NCBI GenBank assembly: GCA_023415845.1
Contig: JAEZJB010000248.1
Coordinates: 1 to 8,759 of the forward strand
From: Chloroflexota bacterium
Lineage (GTDB): Bacteria; Chloroflexota; Chloroflexia; Thermomicrobiales; UBA6265
DNA: 8,759 nt
Direction of reading: 5' to 3'
Shown: positions 1-6,005 of the stretch, in pieces
Numbering within the stretch: the first letter of the stretch is position 1
How the letters are laid out: every line of letters begins with the position of its first letter
The notes under the pieces: model-generated
What the model saw: only the letters and a program-made list of their open reading frames with translations
Database searches by the model: none
Told to the model about the DNA's origin: nothing
Position numbers and translations under genes: made by a program

Positions 1-439
1 GGAACGGCATCACCCGCAACGAGGTGTAGCCGGCCGCCACCGCTTTCCGCGCATTCGTCACGTGCTGGTCGACCGTCTCGCCGGTGACGTGGGGGAACAC
101 CCGCACCTTCTGCCGCACGGCCCCACCGCGCAACTGGTGGACCGGTTTGCCGGTCTCCTGGCCGAGCAGGTCCCAGAGCGCGATGTCGATGCCGGAAAGC
201 GCCGCCGCCAGCACCGGGCCGCCGAAATGGGCGTCGCGGGTGACCGCCTGGTAGTGGTGTTCAATCGTCCCGGCCGGTTTCCCCACCAAGTAGTCGGCCA
301 GTTCGGTCAGCGCCGTCACCACGTCCGGATGATGCGCCCAGAGGCCGCACTCGCCGAGCCCCACCAGCCCGGCATCGGTGTGGACGCGCACCAGCAGGCA
401 GCGGTCGACGAGGAGTGGCTCGATGCGGGTGATCTTCAT
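1..439 (-). CDS. Mandelate racemase/muconate lactonizing (enolase superfamily) protein, N-terminal part, cut by window edge
   Basis: Reading leftwards from the ATG at 437-439 gives 146 uninterrupted codons up to the window edge, so the 3' part is missing. A GGAGG ribosome binding site (446-450 on the complement) sits 6 bases before the start. The protein opens MKITRIEPLLVDR and shows the family's N-terminal capping domain, including VRVHTDAGLVGLGECG (residues 18-32) and the helix GIDIALWDLLG (83-93), followed by GKPVHQLRGG. The visible end, GYTSLRVMPF, is the start of the TIM barrel. Known members abstract a proton alpha to a carboxylate, either racemising or dehydrating sugar acids such as galactonate or rhamnonate, using Mg2+ ligands and a catalytic Lys/His pair. 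All those residues lie beyond the window, so the substrate cannot be assigned. An Arg stands near where many relatives carry the first Lys. Family assignment is firm; specific function is unknown. Confidence 0.9.
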   Translation of the reverse strand, partial: MKITRIEPLLVDRCLLVRVHTDAGLVGLGECGLWAHHPDVVTALTELADYLVGKPAGTIEHHYQAVTRDAHFGGPVLAAALSGIDIALWDLLGQETGKPVHQLRGGAVRQKVRVFPHVTGETVDQHVTNARKAVAAGYTSLRVMPF

Positions 440-506
440 GGGATACCTCCGGGTCGGCGGGAGCAAGCGATTGGTGTCGTGTACATGGATCCCTCGACGC
501 CTCTCC

Positions 507-577
507 GCTGCGCTCGGGCTGACGGCAAGCGGGCGGGAAAGATGTCGATGACGTTGATGGCTGCGCTCGGGATGACG
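507..577. repeat. Two copies of an 18-base intergenic repeat
   Basis: GCTGCGCTCGGG[C/A]TGACG occurs at 507-524 and again at 560-577 with one mismatch, a period of 53 bases. The first copy is preceded by GATCCCTCGACGCC (489-502). Together these resemble the short 'GTCATCCCGAGCGCAGC...CGAGGGATC' intergenic elements that recur, from memory, in many GC-rich bacterial genomes. Copy number elsewhere in this genome cannot be seen here. Confidence 0.55.
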
Positions 578-758
578 AGATCGGGTCTTGCGGGCCTCAC
601 CCTGTACGGACGAGCAATTTCCGGATGGGTGGCGGGATTTCGCCCCTTCGATGCGTACGAGAAGTAGCGGCTCATTCGACGTCGGTCAATCCGCCCGCAG
701 CACACCCATCCCACCGCCATCAGCCGCCCCATTCACGCACCTGCGCGCAGCAACCCCG

Positions 759-828
759 CACAAACTCTCCGGCGCAAATCCCCATGGAATCAACGAACAT
801 CGGCCATCTCCGGAGTTTGTGAGTTTTT
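759..828 (+). terminator. Terminator-like hairpin with T-run, no plus-strand gene before it
   Basis: The arm at 759-772 (CACAAACTCTCCGG) pairs with 810-821 (CCGGAGTTTGTG), with a two-base bulge, and five T residues follow at 824-828. The 37-base loop is large for an intrinsic terminator. The T-run is on the plus strand only, yet the flanking genes both run leftwards. It could end an unannotated plus-strand RNA, stop antisense transcription, or simply be an RNA structure at the 3' end of the oxidoreductase message. Confidence 0.35.
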
Positions 829-866
829 GAGTTCGCGCAGTGCATGTCCCGGATAGCCGGTCACGT

Positions 867-2132
867 TCAGGCCACCGGCACCAGGCCGAGGTGCTCATCG
901 ATCTCGAGCTGGTAGGCGTCGACCGTCCCGGCAATCACCTCGTCGATCGTCACCGGCCGCCCGGCCAGCTGCGACTCGAACAGCGCGTAAACCGTCGCCA
1001 CCGCGCGCCGGGCCACCTCACCCGTTACCTCCGGAGTGGCTCCGGTCCGGATGCATTCGGCGAATTCGTGATACTCCAGCGCCACGATCTTGCGGTCGGT
1101 CTCCACGAACTCGAAGTCGTAGGTCCAGACCCGCTCGCCGCCGAACAGCGCCGCCGCCACCGGCGAGAGGTGGTAACTCGGGGCGAAGTCGAGAATCGAG
1201 GCATCGCTGATGTCAGTGCCGTCGTCCAGCGTCAGGCGGATCGGGCGGCCGTTGCGATCCCCAGGAGCCGCGATCGACCCGCTGGTGCCGAAAATCATCC
1301 GGTGCTCGAACGGCAGGCCATGCCCACCACTATGGAAGGTCCACTGGCCGAGCGCGCCATTGGCGAAGGTGAGCAGGCCGAACATCGCGTCCTCACCGGT
1401 CGGCTCGATGGTGGTCGGGAAGCCGTCGACCCAGGCCTCCCAGAACCCGCCCGGTCCGGCTCCTTCGCTCTTGACCCGCACCTTCTCGAAGAGCCGGGTC
1501 TGGCCGAAGACGGTGGCCGGTTCGCCGATCAGGTACTGGAGGATATCCGCGTTATGCACCCCGGCATCGAGCGTCAGGGCGCCGGAGAGCTTCATGTGCC
1601 GCCAGGGGGTGATGAAAAGCTGGTTCCGCCCGAAGACGCTCGTCTCCATCACGAACTGCCGCTGCCCGATCGCGCCGTCATCGAGCAGCGCCCGCACCAG
1701 CCGGTTGATCGGGTCGCGGCGAAAATTCTCCGCCACCGAGAGGATCCGGCCGCTCCTACTGGCTGCCTCGATCACCTGGGTGCAACCACGAATCGTCAGC
1801 GCCAGCGGCTTCTCGCACATCGTGTGCAACCCCTGGTCGAGCAGGGCGGTCGCGACCCGGTGGTGGACACCGGTATCGGCCGTGCAGACCGCTCCTTCCA
1901 GTCCGTCGCACCCGGCGGCCATCGCCACCAGGTCGGTGTATACCTCCGGCCGGATACCCAGCAGCGCCTCGGCCTCACTGGCCAGCGCCTCGGCCCGCCC
2001 GGCATCAAGATCGCAGACGGCAGCGAGCGCCACGTTGCCGAAGCCCGACCGCCCCAGTTCGGCGATCCCGGCCAGGTGCCGCCGTCCCATGCCTCCGCAG
2101 CCGACGATTGCCAGCCGCACCGGTTCGCTCAT
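867..2132 (-). CDS. Gfo/Idh/MocA-family NAD(P)-dependent oxidoreductase
   Basis: The 421-residue product begins MSEPVRLAIVGCGGMGRRHL, where GCGGMG (11-16) is the dinucleotide-binding turn of an N-terminal Rossmann fold. MCEKPLALT (105-113) carries the family Glu-Lys-Pro motif whose Lys is catalytic in characterised members. GALTLDAGVHNADILQYLIGEP (around 184-205) is the second-domain motif containing the active-site Asp/His. These cytosolic enzymes oxidise or reduce sugars, inositols or related polyols with NAD(P). The exact substrate is not readable. The length is somewhat above the family's usual 330-390 residues. The start is an ATG with a purine-rich GGGGAGGGTGCGGAG stretch upstream. It is the last gene of a minus-strand run, 49 bases after the methyltransferase stop, and is probably cotranscribed with it. 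With the enolase-superfamily and aldo/keto reductase genes nearby it suggests a sugar or sugar-acid pathway (inference). Confidence 0.93.
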   Translation of the reverse strand: MSEPVRLAIVGCGGMGRRHLAGIAELGRSGFGNVALAAVCDLDAGRAEALASEAEALLGIRPEVYTDLVAMAAGCDGLEGAVCTADTGVHHRVATALLDQGLHTMCEKPLALTIRGCTQVIEAASRSGRILSVAENFRRDPINRLVRALLDDGAIGQRQFVMETSVFGRNQLFITPWRHMKLSGALTLDAGVHNADILQYLIGEPATVFGQTRLFEKVRVKSEGAGPGGFWEAWVDGFPTTIEPTGEDAMFGLLTFANGALGQWTFHSGGHGLPFEHRMIFGTSGSIAAPGDRNGRPIRLTLDDGTDISDASILDFAPSYHLSPVAAALFGGERVWTYDFEFVETDRKIVALEYHEFAECIRTGATPEVTGEVARRAVATVYALFESQLAGRPVTIDEVIAGTVDAYQLEIDEHLGLVPVA

Positions 2133-2181
2133 CTCCGCACCCTCCCCGCCATGGGCGATCGCCCCACCCGGCAGCAGGGAG

Positions 2182-2829
2182 TCAGGTGGTCGACTCCGGG
2201 CGGCGGGCGATGGCGGTTATCCAGCCAGAACGTTGTCGGTACAGCTTCCCGCGATGCTCCCGAATGTCAATGTCCACGAAGCCGGTTTCCAGCAGCGACC
2301 GGGCGTAGTCGGCGGAGAAGAAGTGGCGCACCTTGCCGTGGAAATCGAACATGTCCGGTTCCAGTTCGATGCCCTTGCCCCAGGCCGGGTCGGCGGGCGA
2401 CTTGCAGGCGAACATCAGGAACCCGGCCGGCACCAGCACCCGCCGGATCTCCGTAAAGATCTCCCGGGTCTGCTGGTCGGGGTAGTAGTGCAGCGTCAGG
2501 TGGGCGTAGACGGCGTCGAATGCGCCGTCCGCGAACGGGAACGGCGCGTCGATCCGCATCTCTTCGAAGGTGAGGCCCGGCAGGTCGGCATACCGTTCGC
2601 GTCCAGTGGCGATCACCGCTGGCACGAAATCGGTGGCCACCACGGTGTGACCAGCCCGGGCGAAGGTTGCTGCGTCGGTCCCGGTCCCGCAGCCCAGTTC
2701 CAGCACTCGCGACCCGGCCGGAAGCCGCGCCAGGCAGTCCTCCACGAACGCCGACGGCCGGTCCGCCGCGTTGGGCGTCGCCCCGTACTGGGCAATCCAG
2801 AGGTCACGCTGATCTGGTGCGTTGGTCAC
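2182..2829 (-). CDS. Class I SAM-dependent methyltransferase
   Basis: This 215-residue protein is a stand-alone class I methyltransferase. RVLELGCGTGTD (41-52) is the SAM-binding motif I. VVATD (63-67) ends in the acidic residue expected to hold the ribose hydroxyls. FADGAFDAVYAHLTLHYY (99-116) and IRRVLVPAGFLMFACKSP (128-145) are the following strands of the fold. The acceptor is unknown; the C-terminal part gives no clear substrate motif. I chose the GTG at 2827-2829, reading VTNAPDQ. AAGGA stands 7 bases before it, while the longer in-frame TTG at 2860-2862 has no ribosome binding site. It lies 38 bases after the RIO kinase gene and 49 bases before the oxidoreductase gene, consistent with one operon. 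Methylation of a metabolite, RNA or protein linked to the kinase cannot be told apart from sequence. Confidence 0.9.
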   Translation of the reverse strand: MTNAPDQRDLWIAQYGATPNAADRPSAFVEDCLARLPAGSRVLELGCGTGTDAATFARAGHTVVATDFVPAVIATGRERYADLPGLTFEEMRIDAPFPFADGAFDAVYAHLTLHYYPDQQTREIFTEIRRVLVPAGFLMFACKSPADPAWGKGIELEPDMFDFHGKVRHFFSADYARSLLETGFVDIDIREHRGKLYRQRSGWITAIARRPESTT

Positions 2830-2867
2830 GACATCATCCTTCTGCGGGTCAATGGGCGGCAATCTGG

Positions 2868-3644
2868 TCAGAGTGTCCCACGCATGAACCTCGTCCAGAG
2901 CCGGTCGGCCTCCTGCTCGGTGTCGAGCCGAATGCCGTGGGGCGCGAAATAGCTGGCGACGTTCCGCAGGTCCCGCTCGAGCAGGAAGCGGGCATCCGGA
3001 TTCTCGAACGGATTGACCGCCTGCGGGAAGTCGATGATGACCGGTTCGTCCCGCCAGAGGAGGATGTTGAACGGCGAGAGATCGCCGTGGATGCGCTCGC
3101 AGGCCAGCCAGAGCGCGATCTCGTCCATGATGATGCCGAAGAACCGGCGGGCGGTCCCGGCATCGAGATCGACGTGCTTCAGTTGCGGCGCCGGTTCATC
3201 GCCGTCGCCGATATAGGTCATCACCAGCGCCTGGCCGGACATCGCAAACGGTTCCGGCACGCGGGCGCCGGCCTGATAGAGCACCTGCATGGTGTTGTAC
3301 TCGTGGTTGATCCACGAATGCTGGATGGCGGCGATGCCGGTGCGCGAGCGCTTCCTGACGGCGCGTTCGAGCCGCTGATCGGTCTTGCCGGTCCACTTGA
3401 GACCGGTCGAGCCGTTCAGCCCCACCCCCATCGGGCGGCCGCTGAGGTAGACGGCGTCGTTGCGAAAGGAACGGGTGGTGCGGTCGCGGTGAATCTTGAC
3501 CGCGAGGTGGTCGTGCCCGGTGTGGGCGCCAGCCGGACAGCGGAAGACGGTGCCTTCCTTGCCGCTGGAGATGACGGAATCGACGCCGGTTATCCAGCCG
3601 TCGAGAAAGAAGACCTCGGGGATATCGGAGGCGGTAACAGCCAT
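2868..3644 (-). CDS. RIO-family atypical protein kinase
   Basis: The 258-residue product carries the whole RIO kinase core. The phosphate-binding loop is ISSGKEGTVF (25-34), the lysine is in LAVKIHR (47-53, K50), and a helix-C glutamate is in INHEYN (E115). ALVMTYIGD (139-147) is the hinge, IHGDLSPFNILL (185-196) is the catalytic loop with D188 and N193, and VIIDFPQAV (202-210) carries the metal-binding D205. Archaeal and eukaryotic RIO proteins act in ribosome maturation as kinases or ATPases; bacterial members are poorly understood. I chose ATG 3642-3644 because AAGGA lies 6 bases upstream. An in-frame GTG at 3725 would add 27 poorly supported residues. A separate short frame starting at 3703 overlaps this start. 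It is probably the first gene of the leftward operon with the methyltransferase and oxidoreductase. Confidence 0.9.
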   Translation of the reverse strand: MAVTASDIPEVFFLDGWITGVDSVISSGKEGTVFRCPAGAHTGHDHLAVKIHRDRTTRSFRNDAVYLSGRPMGVGLNGSTGLKWTGKTDQRLERAVRKRSRTGIAAIQHSWINHEYNTMQVLYQAGARVPEPFAMSGQALVMTYIGDGDEPAPQLKHVDLDAGTARRFFGIIMDEIALWLACERIHGDLSPFNILLWRDEPVIIDFPQAVNPFENPDARFLLERDLRNVASYFAPHGIRLDTEQEADRLWTRFMRGTL

Positions 3645-3703
3645 GAAACGTCCTTGGTGGAAATGCCAGGGAGCGGAATGCTCCGGTCGATGTGGTTGGT
3701 CAT
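3590..3703 (-). other. 37-codon upstream open frame overlapping the RIO kinase start
   Basis: An ATG at 3701-3703 is preceded by a textbook ribosome binding site, GGAGGT (3709-3714 on the complement), 5 bases away. This is better than the site in front of the kinase ATG. The frame reads MTNHIDRSIPLPGISTKDVS and ends at TAA (3590-3592), 55 bases inside the kinase gene in another frame. It may be a leader peptide translationally coupled to the kinase. Alternatively it may be the true kinase N-terminus displaced by a one-base indel near 3640. No homology can be claimed for so short a peptide. Confidence 0.35.
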
Positions 3704-3787
3704 CTGGCACCTCCAGTCGTTTCACGCTGCGGTTCTCACGGGACGAGAGCGCAGTCTGGCCGAACCGTCACGGTCCGAACGGCTCCG

Positions 3788-3793
3788 ATTGTA
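3788..3793 (-). promoter_or_regulatory. Possible -10 element for the RIO kinase operon
   Basis: On the minus strand TACAAT matches five of six bases of the TATAAT consensus and lies about 85 bases before the 3703 ATG. The hexamer 17 bases upstream (TCGCGA) is a poor -35, so this is a weak call based on one element only. Confidence 0.25.
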
Positions 3794-3829
3794 GCGGGTG
3801 GATAGTGGAATCGCGACCCCGGCAAAATC

Positions 3830-3868
3830 TGTACAGATGTGTACACACCGGGTCAGGCGAACTATGCT
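3830..3868 (+). promoter_or_regulatory. Putative autoregulated promoter/operator of the toxin-antitoxin operon
   Basis: Two palindromic TGTACA hexamers lie at 3830-3835 and 3840-3845, centred 10 bases apart, about one helical turn. The second is exactly 17 bases upstream of TATGCT (3863-3868) and matches TTGACA at four of six positions, so it would double as the -35 element. TGTACA cores are the known binding sites of the E. coli YefM antitoxin in the yefM-yoeB operator. Occupancy by the Phd/YefM-type antitoxin encoded 44 bases downstream should block RNA polymerase. The operator reading is inferred from motif and position. Confidence 0.55.
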
Positions 3869-3911
3869 GCGAAGGAGGCATTCGCCATCAATCCACGCAG
3901 GAGGCACCCTC

Positions 3912-4331
3912 ATGGCGTCGGCCCCCAACAGGAAAATGAAGCTGACCGATGTTCGCGCCAACTTCAGCGAACTCCTGAACGAGGTGCATCGCGACGGAAC
4001 TCGCGTCTCCATCACGAAGTCTGGGCTGCCGATTGGCGCCCTCATCTCCATTCGGGATCTGAAACGCCTGCAGAACTTCGAAGAAGCTCGCGAGCGGGAT
4101 TTTGCCATTCTGGACGAGATTGGCTCCGAGTTGGCCGATGTGCCGTGGGAGGAGATTGAGGCCGAAGCCGACCGCGCGGTTGCCGACCTCCGCGCAGATC
4201 GAGCGGCGGAGACGAACGGCACCAAACCGCCACAAACTCACCGGGCCGTGGCGGAGCCAGCTGAACCTGGGTATGACACTGAGGCCGAAACCACTGGCCG
4301 AGACCAACGCCCGCGTCGAGGCGTGGCGTGA
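3912..4331 (+). CDS. Phd/YefM-family antitoxin
   Basis: The 139-residue product shows the Phd/YefM DNA-binding fold in its first 60 residues: MKLTDVRANFSELLNEVHRDG (9-29), then VSITKSGLPIGALISIRDLKRL (32-53). Proteins of this family repress their own operon through the N-terminal domain and neutralise the partner toxin with a flexible C-terminus. Here an acidic helix (about 56-95, rich in Glu/Asp) is followed by a low-complexity, probably disordered tail (about 100-139), so the protein is well above the common 75-95 residues. The ATG at 3912 has AGGAGG 7 bases upstream. A longer in-frame start at 3798 would put the operator inside the gene and is rejected. The TGA stop overlaps the toxin's GTG by 4 bases, implying translational coupling. 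The partner is a PIN toxin rather than a RelE/YoeB or Doc protein. Confidence 0.9.
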   Translation: MASAPNRKMKLTDVRANFSELLNEVHRDGTRVSITKSGLPIGALISIRDLKRLQNFEEARERDFAILDEIGSELADVPWEEIEAEADRAVADLRADRAAETNGTKPPQTHRAVAEPAEPGYDTEAETTGRDQRPRRGVA

Positions 4332-4765
4332 TTCGTGCCCTGATCGACACCAACGTTCTCGCGTCGGGTATCGTGGGCTATCGCAAGGGCCAGGGAGCAC
4401 CTTTTGAGGTCATTCGCCGATGGCGGGCAAACTCCTATGAATTGCTGACATCGCTCCATGTGCTGGACGAGCTTTCCTCCACCCTTGCCAACCCGTGGTT
4501 TTCCCAGTACCTGAGCGAAACCGAGCGACTGGCTGTCCTCAAACTTGTTCGAACGGCTGGCACTGTGGTCGAACCGAGTCCAGACCTGGTACAGGGCGTT
4601 GCAACCCATTGGGAGGACGACCTCGTGCTCGCCGCGGCAATCACAGGCAATGCACATTACCTGGTCACGGGTGATCGAAAACTCCGCGCATTGCGCTCGC
4701 TTGCTGGCATCCGCATCGTGTCAGTGCATGAATTTCTCGAGGTGCTGGAGGAAGCGGAGGGGTAA
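4328..4765 (+). CDS. PIN-domain ribonuclease toxin (VapC-like)
   Basis: The 145-residue product is a single PIN domain. The expected acidic metal-binding residues are D7 in ALIDTNVLASG, E48 in VLDELSS, D98 in WEDDLVLAAA and D116 in VTGDRKL. PIN toxins are Mg2+/Mn2+-dependent endoribonucleases that cut tRNA, rRNA or mRNA and stop translation when the antitoxin is degraded; the RNA target here is unknown. The overall pattern (IDTNVLASG, EDDLVLAAA, LVTGDRKL) fits the PIN subgroup annotated as 'putative toxin-antitoxin system toxin component'. Translation begins at GTG 4328-4330, overlapping the antitoxin stop (GTGA), with GAGG 6 bases upstream, so synthesis should be tied to antitoxin translation. 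All four acidic residues are present, so it looks intact. The region seems slightly less GC-rich than its neighbours, in keeping with a mobile module, but this was not counted. Confidence 0.9.
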   Translation: MIRALIDTNVLASGIVGYRKGQGAPFEVIRRWRANSYELLTSLHVLDELSSTLANPWFSQYLSETERLAVLKLVRTAGTVVEPSPDLVQGVATHWEDDLVLAAAITGNAHYLVTGDRKLRALRSLAGIRIVSVHEFLEVLEEAEG

Positions 4766-4812
4766 GCAACCCTTCAATCAGGTAGACGTCTGGCTTCGAA
4801 CGCCAAAGCGAA

Positions 4813-4841
4813 CGGCCCACGACTGCGCGAGTCGTGGGCCG
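4813..4841. terminator. Strong hairpin between convergent genes, probable bidirectional terminator
   Basis: A perfect 12-bp inverted repeat, CGGCCCACGACT at 4813-4824 and its complement at 4830-4841, closes a 5-base loop. It sits midway between the toxin stop (4765) and the dipeptidase stop (4863), which face each other. There is no T-run on the plus-strand side. On the minus strand a moderately T-rich TTCGCTTTGG follows, so termination of the dipeptidase operon is the better-supported role. Confidence 0.65.
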
Positions 4842-4862
4842 CTGCCGGGAGAAGCGGGTGGC

Positions 4863-5927
4863 CTAGGTAGTCCAGGCCGTCTCCAGCTTGCGCACCCAGT
4901 TGCCGTAGCAGATCGCCTCGATATCCGCCTCGGCATAGCCCCGTTGCCGCAGCAGATCGGGCACCTTCTGCATGTCGATATAGGTGTCGAGATCGCGCGG
5001 GGTCTGCTCGGTGCCATAGCCGCCGTCGAGGTCGGTACCGATCGCCGCGTGGCGCGAATTCCCGGCCAGCTGGCAGACGTGGTCGATGTGGTTGACGAAA
5101 TCCTCGATCGTCACGTTGTCCGGGGTCGTTTCGCCCTTGATCCAGCCCGGATAGAGCATCCAGGCATCCATCGCCGCCCCGATCACGGCATCGCGCTCGA
5201 TCAGCGCCTTCACCTGGTCATCGTTGAACTGGCGCTCGTCGGGCACGAGGGCGCGGCAGTTCGAATGCGTCGCGATCAGGTGTCCCGGGAAGTGATCGAG
5301 TGCCATCCAGAAACTGTCGTCGCAGAGGTGGGTGACATCGAGGATCATCGGGGTGGCAGCCATCGCATCGAGCAGGGCCAGACCATCATCGGTGACCGGG
5401 CCGGTGGTGCCGGTGCCAAAGGCGTACTTGCTGGGGCCGTAATGAGCCAGCGAGAGCACCCGCAGCCCGGCGTCCCACCACAGCGGCAGGTGATCGGGCG
5501 AAACAATCGGGTCGGCCCCTTCCATGGTCAGCACCGCGCCGATGGGTGTTCGGTCAGGAACGGCGGCCCACTCCTGCATGTGCGACTGCAGCGAAGGGAC
5601 ATCGTCGATGATGCGGAAGCTGCCCTGCCGCTCCAGTTCGCGGTAGTAGGCCAGTTCGCCGAAGGCGTGGGCCTGCGCCGACTCGTGGGTGCGGTAATCG
5701 ATCCGCATGTCTTCGGTGACATCGGGGCGAACGCGAGCGAGGCAGGTGACGAAGCTGATCGCCACCTCCGCATCGCGCAGGTCGGGCAGCCCAATCGTGC
5801 CGCGGCCACGCCCCTTGCTGGTCATGCCCACCTCGTCTTCGCGAATTGCGAGGGCGGGCTTCCTCAGGTCCCGGTTGTAGACAAGGGCATTCAGGGCAAT
5901 ATCGAGGTGTCCGTCGATCAGGATCAT
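4863..5927 (-). CDS. M19-family (membrane/renal dipeptidase-like) zinc peptidase
   Basis: The 354-residue product has all family metal and substrate residues in order. H7 and D9 are in DGHLDIALN, E136 in TMEGADP, H200 in LDVTH and H221 in ATHSNCRALVP, which also supplies the substrate-contacting R225. D299 is in IGTDLDGG, and YGNWVR (341-346) matches the C-terminal family signature. The fold is a metal-dependent TIM barrel. Relatives hydrolyse dipeptides, often with D-residues, or beta-lactam rings. No signal peptide is visible, so the enzyme is probably cytosolic, unlike the anchored mammalian form. I prefer the ATG at 5925-5927, which starts just before the DGH motif as in relatives. An in-frame ATG at 5970-5972 would add 15 residues, but it lies inside a hairpin and its AAGGA is 10 bases away. 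It is the last gene of the operon behind the reductase and ThuA genes. Confidence 0.92.
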   Translation of the reverse strand: MILIDGHLDIALNALVYNRDLRKPALAIREDEVGMTSKGRGRGTIGLPDLRDAEVAISFVTCLARVRPDVTEDMRIDYRTHESAQAHAFGELAYYRELERQGSFRIIDDVPSLQSHMQEWAAVPDRTPIGAVLTMEGADPIVSPDHLPLWWDAGLRVLSLAHYGPSKYAFGTGTTGPVTDDGLALLDAMAATPMILDVTHLCDDSFWMALDHFPGHLIATHSNCRALVPDERQFNDDQVKALIERDAVIGAAMDAWMLYPGWIKGETTPDNVTIEDFVNHIDHVCQLAGNSRHAAIGTDLDGGYGTEQTPRDLDTYIDMQKVPDLLRQRGYAEADIEAICYGNWVRKLETAWTT

Positions 5928-5962
5928 GGTAAACGCTGGCTCCCTGCTGAACTCCACGCGCC

Positions 5963-5977
5963 CCGGGACCATCCCGG
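5963..5977 (-). promoter_or_regulatory. Small hairpin in the ThuA-dipeptidase gap
   Basis: CCGGGA (5963-5968) and TCCCGG (5972-5977) form a 6-bp stem with a 3-base loop on the transcript. It embeds the alternative dipeptidase start codon at 5970-5972. It could be an mRNA stability or partial attenuation element between the two genes. The short stem and lack of a T-run argue against a full terminator. Confidence 0.3.
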
Positions 5978-6005
5978 AGCATTCCTTACCTGTGTCCCTG
6001 GCCCG

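Larger units (their letters stand above)
440..866. other. Non-coding interval between the enolase-superfamily gene and the oxidoreductase gene
   Basis: No convincing gene lies here. The open frames have no good ribosome binding site and low-complexity, arginine/proline-rich translations. The interval should hold the promoter of the leftward enolase-superfamily gene and the 3' end of the oxidoreductase transcript. I found no convincing -35/-10 pair for the former. It holds a short repeat (507-577) and a hairpin followed by a T-run on the plus strand (759-828), each listed separately. Confidence 0.6.

Noticed and set aside
62..667. 201-codon plus-strand open frame at the left edge
   Set aside because: Its first half is antisense to the enolase-superfamily gene. 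The remainder crosses the repeat region and has no coding character.
840..2456. 538-codon plus-strand open frame
   Set aside because: It is antisense to the oxidoreductase and methyltransferase genes. Its translation is low-complexity and matches no family, as expected of a shadow frame in GC-rich DNA.
2830..2862. Longer methyltransferase start at TTG 2862
   Set aside because: It has no ribosome binding site, while the GTG at 2829 has AAGGA 7 bases upstream.
1210..2952. 580-codon plus-strand open frame
   Set aside because: It is antisense to three well-supported genes, with Ser/Pro/Arg-rich translation and no motif.
3798..3911. Longer antitoxin start at 3798
   Set aside because: It would place the TGTACA operator and promoter inside the gene, whereas ATG 3912 has AGGAGG at 7 bases and starts next to the family domain.
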